Positions 1-14,323 of a DNA stretch of 64,000 nucleotides are shown piece after piece. The stretch is from NCBI RefSeq assembly GCF_900110705.1, contig NZ_FOEJ01000001.1, positions 565,501 to 629,500 on the forward strand, given 5' to 3'. The notes under the pieces are model-generated. The model searched no databases. It was not told the origin of the DNA and saw nothing but the letters and a program-made list of their open reading frames with translations. The stretch comes from Loktanella sp. DSM 29012. GTDB lineage: Bacteria > Pseudomonadota > Alphaproteobacteria > Rhodobacterales > Rhodobacteraceae. The first letter of the stretch is position 1. Each line of letters begins with the position of its first letter. The translations under genes and the position numbers were made by a program.

Positions 1-167
1 ATTTTAAAAACGTAGAGGACCTGCTGGATTTCTACGACCGCGAAGCAGCGCGACCAGCCGCTGTGATTCACAATGAAGGATGGAAAGCCGCAATTCTGGC
101 CGAGCAGCAAAAGGCGGATGACGTCACTCATGCGCAGGCAATCGGGCTGCACAAACCCAAAGGCTGA
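1..167 (+). CDS. 3' end of an unidentified gene (partial)
   Basis: The first 167 bases hold an open frame ending in TGA at 165-167, with no start inside the window. About 54 codons are visible. The peptide is mixed and charged, with a Phe-Tyr-Asp-Arg stretch and a C-terminal His-Lys-Pro-Lys-Gly. No domain can be recognised from so short a tail. Codon use (many GCG, CTG, GCC) is compatible with a real high-GC gene. It lies 62 bases upstream of tRNA-Trp on the same strand. Function unknown; that it is coding at all is an inference from the frame and composition. Confidence 0.5.
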   Translation, partial: FKNVEDLLDFYDREAARPAAVIHNEGWKAAILAEQQKADDVTHAQAIGLHKPKG

Positions 168-229
168 TGATGGATGACAAACCCCTCTTGATCCTGCTGC
201 GGTCCTCGGCTACGTCGTCACTCGGACGT

Positions 230-305
230 AGGGGTATAGCTCAGTTGGTAGAGCGACGGTCTCCAAAACCGTAGGTCTGGAGTTCGAGTCTCCATGCCCC
301 TGCCA
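230..305 (+). tRNA. tRNA-Trp (anticodon CCA)
   Basis: A 76-base cloverleaf. The acceptor stem AGGGGTA pairs with TGCCCCT (one G-U), the anticodon loop is CTCCAAA giving anticodon CCA, and the T arm has GTTCGAGTC. The discriminator is G and the CCA tail is encoded at 303-305. A tRNA-Trp just upstream of secE-nusG is a common bacterial arrangement. Here a sulfotransferase-like gene lies between tRNA and secE. Confidence 0.97.
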
Positions 306-326
306 GTCCACCAAAGGTGACGCACC

Positions 327-1238
327 ATGTCCCAATCTCCGCTAGACATCGTTTTCCATATCGGCGCGCACAAGACGGCGACGACCCATTTGCAGCATTC
401 GATCGGAAACGTAAGCGACAAGCTGGCCGAGGCGGGGATCCAGTTTTTCGGGCCGCAGTCGCTGCGCCAGCCCGGCAAGCGGTTGGAGGCGCGATTCAAC
501 CTGCCGTTCAACCCGCGCAAATCGAACGCCGATCCCCGTCCCAGCGACGTGGTGCTGGACGAGATGGTGCAGGGCGGCCACCGGCTTTTGCTGTCAGAGG
601 AAAACTATATCGGTGTCCTGTTTGACCGGTCGACGGATGGGCCGATGCACCGGATTGCAGCGCCGCTCTATCCCACCGCTGGCGAGAGGCTGATGGCATT
701 GGCGCACAAGATTGCGCCCCAGGGCATAGATGTCTGTCTGGGCGTGCGCGAACCGGCGGGCTTTCTGAATTCTGCCTACGGTCAGGCGTTTCTGGCGGGT
801 CATTTCATCCATGTGAACAAGTTCAAGCAGCAAAATCCGCTTAGTCTGGTAGACTGGGCTGATCTGGTGGCGCGCCTGCGCATGACCCCGGGCGTTCGTA
901 ACATCACGGTCTGGCGGCAAGAGGACTATCACCTGTGTACCGACCAGATCCTGCGCGTGATGCTAGGCGATGCCGCGCGGCACGTCGTCCCGATCCGTCG
1001 GTTGGTCAATCCCGGCCTGTCACAAGCGGCTGTCCAGCATGTGCTGGATATGCGCAGCGCCGGTCATGACGGTCCGTTGGCCCATCTTGCGCGGGCGGAA
1101 TTCCCGATTGGTCCCACGCGTCCGGCCTATCAGGCATACGACCGTGAAGAACGCGCGCTTTCGTCCGAGTTCTACCAGGCGCAGATCGCGGCACTTGACC
1201 TTATGGACGGCGTGACGCTGCTGCGTCCGCAGGGTTGA
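327..1238 (+). CDS. sulfotransferase-like P-loop protein
   Basis: A 303-residue protein starting at ATG 327 behind AAAGGTGA. Residues 11-23 (HIGAHKTATTHLQ) follow a beta strand and resemble the 5'-phosphosulfate-binding loop (PKTGTTxL type) of PAPS-dependent sulfotransferases. A later GVREP segment resembles the strand carrying the 3'-phosphate-binding Arg. By family it would move a sulfo group from PAPS to a sugar, lipid or peptide; the acceptor cannot be read from sequence. No signal peptide or membrane segment, so probably cytoplasmic. The gene sits between tRNA-Trp and secE, a place not usual for such a gene. A second protein of the same type lies inside the suc operon at 52734-53681. The family call is fairly safe; catalytic activity is inferred. 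Confidence 0.7.
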   Translation: MSQSPLDIVFHIGAHKTATTHLQHSIGNVSDKLAEAGIQFFGPQSLRQPGKRLEARFNLPFNPRKSNADPRPSDVVLDEMVQGGHRLLLSEENYIGVLFDRSTDGPMHRIAAPLYPTAGERLMALAHKIAPQGIDVCLGVREPAGFLNSAYGQAFLAGHFIHVNKFKQQNPLSLVDWADLVARLRMTPGVRNITVWRQEDYHLCTDQILRVMLGDAARHVVPIRRLVNPGLSQAAVQHVLDMRSAGHDGPLAHLARAEFPIGPTRPAYQAYDREERALSSEFYQAQIAALDLMDGVTLLRPQG

Positions 1239-1293
1239 ACTGGACCGCGCCACAGCGTATGTCGCACGGGTCTAACCGTCAGGAAATGCGCTC

Positions 1294-1491
1294 ATGGCCA
1301 CCAACCCCGTCAAGTTCATCAACGAGACTCGCGCTGAAATCGCCAAGGTCGTCTGGCCCACGCGTCGTGAGGTTGTGCTGACGACCATCATGGTTTTCAT
1401 CATGGCGGCACTGATGGCGACGTTCTTCAGTCTTGTGGACCTGGGCATTCGTCAGGGCTTGCAGGTCATTCTGACCTACTTTGGCAGCTAG
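1294..1491 (+). CDS. secE: preprotein translocase subunit SecE
   Basis: A 65-residue protein of the short, single-membrane-span SecE type usual in alphaproteobacteria. The N-terminal amphipathic part contains the conserved Glu-(x)-Lys-Val-x-Trp-Pro-(x)-Arg-(x)-Glu pattern (about residues 14-26). It is followed by one hydrophobic span of about residues 30-50. SecE clamps SecY in the inner-membrane protein export channel. The ATG is preceded by AGGAAA. The gene directly precedes nusG on the same strand, the standard arrangement, with about 200 bases between them. Confidence 0.97.
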   Translation: MATNPVKFINETRAEIAKVVWPTRREVVLTTIMVFIMAALMATFFSLVDLGIRQGLQVILTYFGS

Positions 1492-1692
1492 GCTTCGGGG
1501 GTGTAGAAACTGCACCCCGGCCCTTGAATTCACGACATTCGGGCGGTAAGAGCGCCCTCACGACCGGGATGGCGTGCGGCGAATCGAGTTGCACGCCAAA
1601 ATTTATTGTCCCGACGGGTGGCGCGGATCATCCGGGAATTTTGATCATTGGCGGCGCATGCGCGGCGCCGCGAACGCGAGGTGACGAGGAAC

Positions 1693-2226
1693 ATGGCGAA
1701 ACGTTGGTATTCGGTTAGCGTTCTGTCGAACTTCGAGAAAAAGATCGCAGAACAAATTCGTCAAAAGGCGCAGGAACAGGGTCTGGAAGATCAGATCGAC
1801 GAGGTTCTGGTCCCGACCGAAGAGGTCATCGAAATTCGCCGCAACAAGAAAGTCACGACCGAACGTCGTTTCATGCCCGGCTATGTGCTGGTGCACATGG
1901 AACTGTCGGACGAAGCCTATCACCTTGTGAACTCGATCAACCGCGTGACGGGTTTCCTCGGTCCGCAGGGGCGTCCGATGCCGATGCGTGACGCCGAAGT
2001 GCAGGCGATCCTGGGTCGTGTCCAAGAGGGTGAAGACAGCCCGCGGACGCTGATCCACTTTGAGATCGGCGAAAAGGTCAAGGTCAACGACGGTCCCTTC
2101 GAGGACTTCGACGGCATGGTCGAAGAGGTCGACGAAGAGCACCAGCGCCTCAAGGTGACGGTCTCGATCTTTGGCCGGGCAACCCCGGTCGAACTGGAAT
2201 TCACTCAGGTCTCCAAGCAGGGCTGA
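1693..2226 (+). CDS. nusG: transcription termination/antitermination factor NusG
   Basis: A 177-residue protein, the normal bacterial size. The start is ATG 1693 after GAGGAA; a longer in-frame reading from 1648 adds an Arg-rich stretch with no family support. The NGN domain (about 1-115) begins [13 protein letters not shown] and binds the RNA polymerase clamp. A C-terminal KOW domain (about 125-177, [17 protein letters not shown]) contacts Rho or S10. NusG couples transcription with translation and supports termination and elongation. It lies between secE and rplK as in most bacteria. No anomaly seen. Confidence 0.98.
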   Translation: MAKRWYSVSVLSNFEKKIAEQIRQKAQEQGLEDQIDEVLVPTEEVIEIRRNKKVTTERRFMPGYVLVHMELSDEAYHLVNSINRVTGFLGPQGRPMPMRDAEVQAILGRVQEGEDSPRTLIHFEIGEKVKVNDGPFEDFDGMVEEVDEEHQRLKVTVSIFGRATPVELEFTQVSKQG

Positions 2227-2330
2227 GTGCGTCAGACGTGGGAGCCGCACGCGGCCAACCACGGCAAGTTGCCCCATCATGGGGCGTTGTAGGGTGGGGT
2301 TCGCCCCGCCGCTGAAAAAGGAGAGGCCAC

Positions 2331-2756
2331 ATGGCCAAGAAAGTCGTAGGCACGCTGAAGTTGCAGGTTCCGGCCGGCAACGCAAAGCCCAGCCCGCCCG
2401 TCGGTCCCGCATTGGGTCAGCGCGGCATCAACATCATGGAATTCTGCAAGGCGTTCAACGCCAAGACAGCCGACATGGAAAAGGACGCACCTTGCCCGAC
2501 CGTAATCACGTATTACGCGGACAAGTCATTCTCGATGGAAATCAAGACGCCGCCCGCGTCCTATTACATCAAGAAAGCTGCCAAGCTGTCCTCGGGTTCG
2601 AAAACCCCCGGCAAGGCAAGCGCAGGTTCCATCAACGCCAAGCAGGTGCGTGAAATCGCCGAAGCCAAGATGAAAGACCTGAACGCGACCTCGATCGAGG
2701 GCGCAATGCTGATCATCGCGGGCTCTGCTCGCTCTATGGGCGTCGAGGTGAAGTAA
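2331..2756 (+). CDS. rplK: 50S ribosomal protein L11
   Basis: A 141-residue L11 of typical length. The N-terminal domain contains the proline-rich [13 protein letters not shown] stretch, which binds the GTPase-centre region of 23S rRNA and is the thiostrepton site. The C-terminal RNA-binding domain contains [10 protein letters not shown]-like residues near the end. The start is ATG 2331 with AAGGAGAGG upstream. It overlaps rplA by one base (TAATG), so the two are translationally coupled. In other bacteria the neighbouring L1 represses this pair; I did not find an obvious L1-site hairpin in the 104-base leader. Confidence 0.98.
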   Translation: MAKKVVGTLKLQVPAGNAKPSPPVGPALGQRGINIMEFCKAFNAKTADMEKDAPCPTVITYYADKSFSMEIKTPPASYYIKKAAKLSSGSKTPGKASAGSINAKQVREIAEAKMKDLNATSIEGAMLIIAGSARSMGVEVK

Positions 2757-3457
2757 TGGCAAAAGTCGGTAAGCGTACTGCGGCAGCCCGCAGCAATTTC
2801 GAAGGCAAGGTGAACGTATCCGTCGCCGAAGCCGTGTCGCTCGTGAAGAGCAACGCCAACGCAAAGTTCGACGAGACCATCGAAATCTCGATGGTTCTGG
2901 GTGTTGACCCCCGTCACGCTGACCAGATGGTCCGTGGCACGGTCACGCTGCCGAACGGCACCGGTAAAACCGTCCGCGTCGCCGTGTTCGCCCGTGGCGA
3001 AAAGGCAGACGAGGCCAAAGCAGCCGGTGCGGACGTCGTTGGCGCAGAAGACCTGATGGAACAGATTCAAGCTGGCAACATCAACTTTGACCGCTGCATC
3101 GCGACCCCTGACATGATGGGTATCGTGGGTCGTCTGGGCAAGATCCTGGGCCCGCGCAACCTGATGCCGAACCCGCGCGTCGGCACCGTCACGCCTGACG
3201 TCAAGCAGGCTGTCGAGGACGCCAAGGGCGGTCAGGTCCAGTTCAAGGCCGAGAAGGCCGGTGTGGTTCACGCCGGTATCGGCAAGGCCAGCTTTGACGC
3301 CAAGGCAATCGAAGAAAACCTGAAGGCGTTTGTCGAGGCCGTGTCCAAGGCGAAGCCGACCGGCGCAAAAGGTACCTACATGAAAAAGGTCTCCTTGACC
3401 TCGACCATGGGTCCGGGCGTTTCGGTTGACGTCGCATCGGCGACTGGCAACGTATAA
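2756..3457 (+). CDS. rplA: 50S ribosomal protein L1
   Basis: A 233-residue L1, the usual size. It shows the conserved central RNP and [13 protein letters not shown] segment and the C-terminal [11 protein letters not shown] segment. L1 forms the mobile L1 stalk at the E site and is often a translational repressor of the rplK-rplA mRNA. It begins at the ATG overlapping the rplK stop by one base. Transcription ends shortly after at a strong hairpin plus T-run at 3476-3506, so in this genome rplKA is separated from rplJL. Confidence 0.98.
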   Translation: MAKVGKRTAAARSNFEGKVNVSVAEAVSLVKSNANAKFDETIEISMVLGVDPRHADQMVRGTVTLPNGTGKTVRVAVFARGEKADEAKAAGADVVGAEDLMEQIQAGNINFDRCIATPDMMGIVGRLGKILGPRNLMPNPRVGTVTPDVKQAVEDAKGGQVQFKAEKAGVVHAGIGKASFDAKAIEENLKAFVEAVSKAKPTGAKGTYMKKVSLTSTMGPGVSVDVASATGNV

Positions 3458-3475
3458 GCCACTATCTTTCTGACG

Positions 3476-3506
3476 AAGGGGCGGCCCGGTGACGGGCCGC
3501 CCTTTT
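3476..3506 (+). terminator. intrinsic terminator after rplA
   Basis: A 10-bp perfect G+C stem (3479-3488 with 3493-3502), loop GTGA, extended by A-T pairs and followed by TTTT. It lies 19 bases after the rplA stop. On the opposite strand it lacks a clear T-run, so it mainly serves the plus strand. Confidence 0.9.
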
Positions 3507-3511
3507 GCGTT

Positions 3512-4165
3512 TCAGGGGGCGGGGATGGCTGCCGGACTGATCTCGAACAGACCCAGCGATTCCAGCCCGACGAGCACGGCATCAACTGCGATTGTCGCCA
3601 GGATGATTCCCATGACCCGGCTGATCACGCTGATGCCGGTATGCCCGATCAGGCGAAAGATGTAGGTCGCCGCGAACATGCAGATCAGGGTCACGATCAG
3701 CACCAGCAACAACAGACCCGCAGTCACCGCCTGTTCAGGCAGGGTCTGCGTGCGGTTATCTGTCAGGACCACGATCCCCAGCATCGCACCCGGCGACGCG
3801 ATGGACGGCATCGCCAGCGGAAACACGGCACCAGCCAAATGATCGCGATGTTTTTCGGCCTCTTCGATTTCCGTGTCGGATTTCGTGTCGCCAAAGATCA
3901 TGGTCAGCGCGAACAGGAACAGCACGATCCCGCCTGCAATCTGGAACGACCCAAGGTCGAGGCCAATCGCCTCTAGTGCCAACTGCCCCAGGACCAGGAA
4001 CCCGAACAGTACCAATCCGGCAATCAAGGTGGCGCGCAGCGCGAACCGTCGATGCAGCTTGCGCGGCACGGCTGATACGGCGAACAGGAATACCGGGATC
4101 GACCCGATCGGATCGACGAGAACGAACAATGTGACGAATTCACGTGACAGTGCGGTCAGGTCCAT
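3512..4165 (-). CDS. MarC-family integral membrane protein
   Basis: A 217-residue very hydrophobic protein with about six predicted membrane spans. The N-terminal FVLVDPIGSIPVF motif and the central FPLAMPSIASPGAM motif are typical of the MarC/YhgN family. Members are inner-membrane proteins of uncertain function; the old link to multiple antibiotic resistance is not well supported. The start at 4165 (MDLTALSREF) fits family length, has GGAG upstream, and avoids a polar 39-residue extension. It stands alone on the minus strand between rplA and rplJ, convergent to rplA and divergent from rplJ. Confidence 0.88.
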   Translation of the reverse strand: MDLTALSREFVTLFVLVDPIGSIPVFLFAVSAVPRKLHRRFALRATLIAGLVLFGFLVLGQLALEAIGLDLGSFQIAGGIVLFLFALTMIFGDTKSDTEIEEAEKHRDHLAGAVFPLAMPSIASPGAMLGIVVLTDNRTQTLPEQAVTAGLLLLVLIVTLICMFAATYIFRLIGHTGISVISRVMGIILATIAVDAVLVGLESLGLFEISPAAIPAP

Positions 4166-4249
4166 GTGAAATAGTACTCCAGAACGTATGCGGCGAGTGA
4201 TGCTGTGCCTGCCGATGGGGGCGAGGTCCAGCGTCGGTATGATGTCAAC

Positions 4250-4278
4250 CTGACGTGATCTGACCGTTAGGCGATAAT
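4250..4278 (+). promoter_or_regulatory. sigma-70-type promoter for rplJL-rpoBC
   Basis: The -35 box CTGACG (4250-4255) and the -10 box GATAAT (4273-4278) are separated by exactly 17 bases. The start of transcription would be near 4285. It points toward rplJ and is the best promoter match in the gap. Confidence 0.65.
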
Positions 4279-4333
4279 CCACGCATAGGGGTTTCCTTTT
4301 TGCTGTCCCAGCCCTAAAGAGTGCTTAGCAACG

Positions 4334-4361
4334 CAGCGCATGATTCGTCGTGCGCTGTTTT
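4334..4361 (+). terminator. possible attenuator hairpin in the rplJ leader
   Basis: CAGCGCA (4334-4340) pairs with TGCGCTG (4351-4357), extended inward by two more pairs, and is followed by TTTTGTTTC. The form is that of a modest intrinsic terminator about 50 bases after the predicted start site. It could act as an attenuator of ribosomal protein and RNA polymerase synthesis. Confidence 0.4.
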
Positions 4362-4548
4362 GTTTCGTCCGAGACGGTGGGTTGGCCTTTGGTCATTAAT
4401 TCCTGCCTGAGGCGGGTTACGACCGGATCGGCTGAGGCTCTCCTCGGTTTTACCCGGCTCATCCCGTGATTGCGGACCTCGACTGTCGGGCGGTTCGCCG
4501 CGCGGCAAAATTGAGCCGGGGGGAAACCCCCAAATTTGGAGTGAAACT

Positions 4549-5061
4549 GTGGATAGAGCACAAAAAGAAAAACTGGTCGAAGAGCTCGGCCAGATCTTTG
4601 AAAGCTCTGGCGTCGTTGTGGTTGCCCACTACGAAGGCATGACAGTTGCCGAAATGCAGGACCTGCGCGCATCCATGCGTGATGCAGGCGGGTCCGTACG
4701 CGTTGCCAAGAACAAGCTCGCCAAGATCGCCCTTGAAGGCAAACCCAGCGCATCTATTGCTGAGTACCTGACAGGGATGACGGTTCTTGCCTATTCCGAA
4801 GACCCCGTTGCTGCGGCAAAGGTGGTCGACGATTACGCCAAAAAGAATGAAAAACTTGTCATTCTGGGTGGTGCAATGGGCGAGAACGCATTGGATCCAG
4901 CCGGTGTGAAAGCCGTTGCCGGGATGCCAAGCCGCGAGGAGCTTATCGCTTCCATCGTGGGTTGCATCGGGGCACCTGCCAGCAACATCGCCGGGGCCAT
5001 TGGCGCGCCTGCTTCGAACATCGCGAGCATTCTTTCGACCATCGAAGAGAAAGCTGCATAA
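4549..5061 (+). CDS. rplJ: 50S ribosomal protein L10
   Basis: A 170-residue L10, typical length. It starts at GTG 4549, supported by GGAG at 4538-4541 and by the family N-terminus ([13 protein letters not shown]). The rRNA-binding domain is followed by a helical C-terminus ([12 protein letters not shown]) that binds L7/L12 dimers to build the stalk. In other bacteria the L10-L12 complex represses translation of its own mRNA through the leader. It heads the rplJ-rplL-rpoB-rpoC cluster. Confidence 0.97.
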   Translation: MDRAQKEKLVEELGQIFESSGVVVVAHYEGMTVAEMQDLRASMRDAGGSVRVAKNKLAKIALEGKPSASIAEYLTGMTVLAYSEDPVAAAKVVDDYAKKNEKLVILGGAMGENALDPAGVKAVAGMPSREELIASIVGCIGAPASNIAGAIGAPASNIASILSTIEEKAA

Positions 5062-5132
5062 GCAACCTGAGCCGCCTTGGGGCTTGATTGCCCTGACGTT
5101 GGAACACACTTAAGTAAACGGAAAGAAGTCAA

Positions 5133-5507
5133 ATGGCTGATCTGAAGAAACTGGCAGAAGAGATCGTTGGTCTGACCCTGCTCGAAGCACAAGAACTGAA
5201 AACCATCCTCAAGGACGAGTATGGCATCGAGCCCGCCGCTGGCGGCGCTGTGATGATGGCAGGCCCCGCTGGCGACGCCGGCGCAGCTGCTGAAGAAAAG
5301 ACTGAATTCGACGTCGTTCTGAAGAACGCCGGCGCACAGAAGATCAACGTGATCAAAGAAGTGCGCGGCATCACCGGTCTGGGCCTGAAAGAAGCCAAGG
5401 ACCTGGTCGAAGCTGGCGGCAAAGTCAAAGAAGGCGCGTCCAAGGCAGAAGCCGAAGAGATCAAGGCAAAGCTGGAAGCAGCTGGCGCCGAAGTCGAGCT
5501 GGCCTAA
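5133..5507 (+). CDS. rplL: 50S ribosomal protein L7/L12
   Basis: A 124-residue L7/L12. It has an N-terminal dimerisation domain (about 1-33), an Ala/Gly-rich hinge (about 36-56), and the globular C-terminal domain with [20 protein letters not shown], which recruits translation GTPases. It lies 71 bases after rplJ with a good ribosome-binding site (GGAAAG). Downstream is a stable hairpin without a T-run, then rpoB after about 240 bases, as in many bacteria where rpoBC receives only part of the transcripts. Confidence 0.98.
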   Translation: MADLKKLAEEIVGLTLLEAQELKTILKDEYGIEPAAGGAVMMAGPAGDAGAAAEEKTEFDVVLKNAGAQKINVIKEVRGITGLGLKEAKDLVEAGGKVKEGASKAEAEEIKAKLEAAGAEVELA

Positions 5508-5541
5508 GCCGGTTTGCGGGTTCGCCCGCACCAAAGAACAA

Positions 5542-5571
5542 GGCTGGACCTGCCCCTGCGCAGGTCCAGCC
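5542..5571 (+). terminator. rplL-rpoB intergenic hairpin (partial terminator or processing site)
   Basis: A perfect 11-bp stem (5542-5552 with 5561-5571) with an 8-base loop. No T-run follows, so it is unlikely to be a full terminator. In E. coli the same gap holds an attenuator and an RNase III site. The role here is inferred from position. Confidence 0.5.
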
Positions 5572-5746
5572 GCACCTGTCTTAAAGGGTGGTCAACGCAA
5601 TTGACCTCCCTTTTGGGTAGGTGAGGTGATCGAGAGGTCTTCGGTGGGACGAAGGCCAGGAATAGATCGCTTGCTCCCGGTCATAAGCATCCGTCCCGCG
5701 GCCCGGGCGGAACGAGGTGCGACAGACAGATAAGGTGACACCACAC

Positions 5747-9886
<4,140 letters not shown>

Positions 9887-9956
9887 GGCTCAGCCCTAGG
9901 GGCGGCAACACGCCGCCCTCACCCACCTTACTGCACCCCAATTCAAGGAATTGAAG

Positions 9957-12900
9957 ATGAACCAGGAACTGACAAACAACCCGTTCAACCCGGTTGCCCC
10001 GGTCAAGACGTTTGACGAAATCAAGGTGTCGCTGGCATCGCCCGAACGGATCCTGTCGTGGTCCTTTGGCGAGATCAAAAAGCCCGAGACCATCAACTAC
10101 CGCACGTTCAAGCCAGAACGTGACGGTCTGTTCTGCGCGCGTATCTTTGGCCCGATCAAGGACTACGAATGCCTGTGCGGCAAATACAAGCGCATGAAAT
10201 ATCGCGGCGTCGTCTGCGAGAAGTGCGGCGTGGAAGTCACGCTGCAAAAGGTCCGTCGCGAGCGGATGGGCCATATCGAACTGGCCGCACCCGTTGCCCA
10301 CATCTGGTTCCTGAAATCGCTGCCATCCCGCATCGGCCTGATGTTGGACATGACGCTGCGCGATCTGGAACGCATCCTGTATTTCGAAAACTACGTCGTG
10401 ATCGAACCGGGTCTGACCGACCTCACCTACGGTCAGCTGATGACCGAAGAAGAGTTCAACGATGCGCAGGACGCTTATGGTGTTGACGCGTTTCAGGCGA
10501 ACATCGGTGCAGAAGCGATCCGTGAAATGCTGGCCCAGATCGATCTGGACGCCGAGGCAGAGCAGTTGCGCGCTGATCTGAAAGAGGCAACCGGTGAGTT
10601 GAAGCCCAAGAAAATCATCAAGCGTCTGAAGATCGTCGAGAACTTCATCGATTCCGGCAACCGCCCCGAATGGATGGTCATGACCGTCATTCCGGTCATC
10701 CCGCCAGAGCTTCGCCCGCTGGTGCCGCTGGACGGTGGTCGTTTCGCAACGTCCGACCTGAACGACCTGTATCGTCGGGTCATCAACCGGAACAACCGTC
10801 TGAAGCGTCTGATCGAACTGCGCGCGCCTGACATCATCGTCCGCAACGAAAAGCGGATGCTGCAGGAATCCGTTGACGCATTGTTCGACAACGGTCGTCG
10901 TGGCCGCGTCATCACGGGTGCCAACAAGCGTCCGTTGAAATCGCTGTCTGACATGCTCAAGGGCAAGCAGGGTCGCTTCCGTCAGAACCTCTTGGGCAAG
11001 CGCGTCGACTTTTCCGGTCGTTCGGTCATCGTGACCGGTCCGGAACTAAAACTGCACCAGTGCGGTCTGCCGAAAAAGATGGCGCTCGAACTGTTCAAGC
11101 CGTTCATCTACTCGCGGCTGGAGGCCAAGGGTCTGTCATCCACGGTCAAGCAGGCCAAGAAGTTGGTCGAAAAGGAACGTCCCGAGGTATGGGACATTCT
11201 GGACGAGGTCATCCGCGAACACCCCGTCATGCTGAACCGTGCACCCACGCTGCACCGTCTGGGCATTCAGGCGTTCGAACCCGTTCTGATCGAAGGCAAA
11301 GCGATCCAGCTTCACCCGCTGGTCTGTTCCGCCTTTAACGCCGACTTTGACGGCGACCAGATGGCCGTTCACGTGCCGCTGAGCCTCGAGGCCCAGCTGG
11401 AAGCCCGCGTTCTGATGATGTCCACGAACAACGTGCTGTCACCTGCCAACGGCGCACCGATCATCGTGCCGTCGCAGGATATGATCCTTGGCCTGTATTA
11501 CACCACGATCATGCGCGAAGGCATGAAGGGTGAAGGCATGTCGTTCAGCGACATCGACGAGGTCGAGCATGCGCTGACCTCTGGCGAGGTGCACCTGCAC
11601 GCCAAGATCGAAGCCCGCATGGCCCAGATCGACGACGAAGGTAACGAGGTTATCAAGCGGTTTGAAACCACGCCGGGCCGTCTGCGCCTGGGTGCGCTCT
11701 TGCCGCTGAACACCAAGGCACCTTTCAGCCTGGTGAACCGTTTGCTGCGCAAGAAAGAAGTGCAGCAGGTCATCGACACGGTCTATCGTTACTGCGGTCA
11801 AAAGGAATCCGTCATTTTCTGTGACCAGATCATGACTATGGGTTTCCGCGAGGCGTTCAAGGCCGGTATCTCGTTCGGTAAGGACGACATGGTCGTGCCC
11901 GACACCAAGTGGGCGCTGGTCGATGAAACCCGTGACTTGGTCAAGGATTTCGAACAGCAGTACATGGATGGTTTGATCACCCAGGGTGAGAAGTACAACA
12001 AGGTTGTCGATGCCTGGTCGAAAGCCAACGACAAGGTTACCGACGCCATGATGACCACGATTTCGACCACCGGTCGGAACGAGGCCGGCGCCGAAAACGA
12101 ACCGAACTCGGTTTACATGATGGCGCACTCCGGTGCCCGTGGTTCTGTGACCCAGATGAAACAGCTGGGCGGCATGCGCGGCCTGATGGCAAAGCCCTCG
12201 GGCGAAATCATCGAGACGCCGATCATCTCGAACTTCAAGGAAGGTCTGACCGTTCTTGAATACTTCAACTCGACCCACGGTGCCCGCAAGGGCCTGTCGG
12301 ATACCGCGTTGAAAACGGCGAACTCGGGTTACCTGACACGTCGTCTGGTGGACGTTGCTCAGGACTGCATCATCCGCGAGATCGACTGCGGAACAGAGCG
12401 TGCAATCACGGCAGAAGCCGCCGTGAACGACGGTGAGGTCGTGTCCTCTCTGGCCGAGCGTGTTCTGGGTCGCGTCAGCGCCGATGACGTTCTGCGTCCC
12501 GGCACCGACGAGGTTCTGGTCGAAGCCGGCGAGCTGATCGACGAGCGCAAGGCCGACATGATCGACATGGCCGCCATCGCCAAGATGCGGATCCGGTCGC
12601 CATTGACCTGCGAGGCCGAAGACGGCGTTTGCGCAACCTGCTACGGGCGTGACCTTGCCCGTGGTACGCGCGTCAACATCGGCGAGGCTGTCGGCATCAT
12701 TGCGGCACAGTCCATCGGTGAGCCCGGCACACAGCTAACGATGCGGACCTTCCACATCGGCGGCGTGGCCCAAGGTGGTCAGCAGTCGTTCCTCGAGGCC
12801 AGCCAGCCCGGCAAGATCGAGTTCCGCAACGCGGCCTTGCTTGACAACACGGCGGGCGACTCCGTCGTGATGGGCCGAAACATGGTCATCGCGATCGTGG

Positions 12901-14216
12901 ACGAAAACGGCGTGGAACGGGCGACCCACAAGGTCGGCTATGGTTCCAAGGTGTTCGTGACCGAAGGTCAGGACATCCACCGCGGCGACAAGCTGTTCGA
13001 ATGGGACCCGTTCACACTGCCGATCATCGCCGAAAAGGCCGGTCGCGTGAAATATGTCGACCTGGTCAACGGTATCGCTGTCCGCGAGGACACCGATGAC
13101 GCAACCGGCATGACGCAGCGCATCGTGTCCGACTGGCGCGCGGCCCCCAAGGGCAACGAGCTGGCACCGAAAATCATCATCGCGGACGCCAACGGCGAAC
13201 CGGTGATGAAGGATGACGGCAACCCCGTGTCCTATGCCATGTCGGTTGACGCAGTTCTGTCTGTCGAGGACGGTGAGGACATCCAGGCGGGTGACGTGGT
13301 TGCACGTATTCCGCGCGAGGGTGCCAAGACCAAGGACATCACCGGTGGTCTGCCGCGTGTGGCCGAACTCTTTGAGGCACGCCGCCCCAAGGATCACGCC
13401 ATCATTGCGGAAATCGACGGCTATGTCCGGTTCGGCAAGGATTACAAGAACAAGCGCCGCATCGCGATTGAATCCTCCGATGATCCGGATGTGAAGGTCG
13501 AGTACATGGTGCCCAAGGGCAAGCACATCCCGGTGGTCGAAGGCGACTTCGTCCAGAAGGGTGACTACATCATGGACGGCAACCCGGCCCCGCACGACAT
13601 TCTTGCGGTTATGGGTGTCGAGGCGCTAGCCGACTACATGATCGACGAGGTGCAGGACGTCTATCGTCTTCAGGGTGTGAAGATTAACGACAAGCACATT
13701 GAAGTCATCGTCCGTCAGATGCTGCAAAAGTGGGAAATTCAGGACAGCGGTGATACCGTTCTTCTGAGAGGCGAGACCGTGGACAAGGCCGAGTTCGACG
13801 AAGCCAACGCCAAGGCAATTTCGCGCAACGGCCGTCCGGCAACGGGCGAACCGATCCTGCTGGGCATCACCAAGGCGTCGCTGCAAACCCGCAGCTTCAT
13901 CTCTGCCGCGTCGTTCCAAGAAACCACGCGCGTGCTGACCGAGGCTTCGGTCATGGGCAAGCGTGACAAGCTGGTCGGTCTGAAAGAGAACGTCATCGTG
14001 GGTCGCCTGATCCCGGCCGGCACCGGCGGTGCGACAAGCCGGATGCGCAAGATCGCATCCGACCGTGACAACGTCGTCATCGAGGCGCGCAGGGAAGAGG
14101 CCGAACAGGCCGCAGCCCTGGCAGCCCCGGTCCAAGAGCCAATGGCTGACGATGTGGTTGGTGGGGACGAATTCGACACAATCGTGGTCGACACCCCCGA
14201 AAGCCGCGACGAATAA
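9957..14216 (+). CDS. rpoC: DNA-directed RNA polymerase subunit beta'
   Basis: A 1419-residue beta' subunit, usual for alphaproteobacteria. ATG 9957 is chosen because AAGGAA lies about 5 bases upstream with proper spacing; a TTG two codons earlier is the other option. The N-terminal zinc site has Cys pairs at about 72-90 (CLCG...CEKC). The catalytic magnesium loop NADFDGDQM is at about 461-469. A second zinc-binding set ([15 protein letters not shown]) lies near residue 885. The C-terminal tail is acidic. Transcription ends at the terminator at 14237-14268. Confidence 0.99.
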   Translation: MNQELTNNPFNPVAPVKTFDEIKVSLASPERILSWSFGEIKKPETINYRTFKPERDGLFCARIFGPIKDYECLCGKYKRMKYRGVVCEKCGVEVTLQKVRRERMGHIELAAPVAHIWFLKSLPSRIGLMLDMTLRDLERILYFENYVVIEPGLTDLTYGQLMTEEEFNDAQDAYGVDAFQANIGAEAIREMLAQIDLDAEAEQLRADLKEATGELKPKKIIKRLKIVENFIDSGNRPEWMVMTVIPVIPPELRPLVPLDGGRFATSDLNDLYRRVINRNNRLKRLIELRAPDIIVRNEKRMLQESVDALFDNGRRGRVITGANKRPLKSLSDMLKGKQGRFRQNLLGKRVDFSGRSVIVTGPELKLHQCGLPKKMALELFKPFIYSRLEAKGLSSTVKQAKKLVEKERPEVWDILDEVIREHPVMLNRAPTLHRLGIQAFEPVLIEGKAIQLHPLVCSAFNADFDGDQMAVHVPLSLEAQLEARVLMMSTNNVLSPANGAPIIVPSQDMILGLYYTTIMREGMKGEGMSFSDIDEVEHALTSGEVHLHAKIEARMAQIDDEGNEVIKRFETTPGRLRLGALLPLNTKAPFSLVNRLLRKKEVQQVIDTVYRYCGQKESVIFCDQIMTMGFREAFKAGISFGKDDMVVPDTKWALVDETRDLVKDFEQQYMDGLITQGEKYNKVVDAWSKANDKVTDAMMTTISTTGRNEAGAENEPNSVYMMAHSGARGSVTQMKQLGGMRGLMAKPSGEIIETPIISNFKEGLTVLEYFNSTHGARKGLSDTALKTANSGYLTRRLVDVAQDCIIREIDCGTERAITAEAAVNDGEVVSSLAERVLGRVSADDVLRPGTDEVLVEAGELIDERKADMIDMAAIAKMRIRSPLTCEAEDGVCATCYGRDLARGTRVNIGEAVGIIAAQSIGEPGTQLTMRTFHIGGVAQGGQQSFLEASQPGKIEFRNAALLDNTAGDSVVMGRNMVIAIVDENGVERATHKVGYGSKVFVTEGQDIHRGDKLFEWDPFTLPIIAEKAGRVKYVDLVNGIAVREDTDDATGMTQRIVSDWRAAPKGNELAPKIIIADANGEPVMKDDGNPVSYAMSVDAVLSVEDGEDIQAGDVVARIPREGAKTKDITGGLPRVAELFEARRPKDHAIIAEIDGYVRFGKDYKNKRRIAIESSDDPDVKVEYMVPKGKHIPVVEGDFVQKGDYIMDGNPAPHDILAVMGVEALADYMIDEVQDVYRLQGVKINDKHIEVIVRQMLQKWEIQDSGDTVLLRGETVDKAEFDEANAKAISRNGRPATGEPILLGITKASLQTRSFISAASFQETTRVLTEASVMGKRDKLVGLKENVIVGRLIPAGTGGATSRMRKIASDRDNVVIEARREEAEQAAALAAPVQEPMADDVVGGDEFDTIVVDTPESRDE

Positions 14217-14236
14217 AAAACCGTCCTGACGGTGAC

Positions 14237-14268
14237 AAAGGCCCCCGGTGCAAGCCGGGGGCCTTTTG
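14237..14268 (+). terminator. intrinsic terminator after rpoC
   Basis: GGCCCCCGG (14240-14248) pairs perfectly with CCGGGGGCC (14255-14263) across a 6-base loop, flanked by AAA/TTT and ending TTTTG. It lies 21 bases after the rpoC stop and closes the rplJL-rpoBC transcript. Confidence 0.93.
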
Positions 14269-14323
14269 CGTTTGCGGTGATGCCGTTTCATCCTAGGCTG
14301 TCCCAAAGCCAAAGGAGGAAGCC

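Larger units (their letters stand above)
4166..4548 (+). other. divergent intergenic region and long rplJ leader
   Basis: A 383-base gap between marC-like and rplJ. It holds a good sigma-70-type promoter (4250-4278), a hairpin followed by TTTTG that may be an attenuator (4334-4361), and about 260 bases of untranslated leader before the GTG start of rplJ. Bacterial rplJ leaders commonly carry the L10(L12)4 autoregulatory site (the L10 leader). The length and place fit, but I cannot confirm the kink-turn fold by eye. No ORF with coding character was seen. Confidence 0.55.

Noticed and set aside
12735-14312. Minus-strand frames of 286 and 228 codons opposite rpoC.
   Set aside because: Shadows of rpoC; one would also run through the rpoC terminator.
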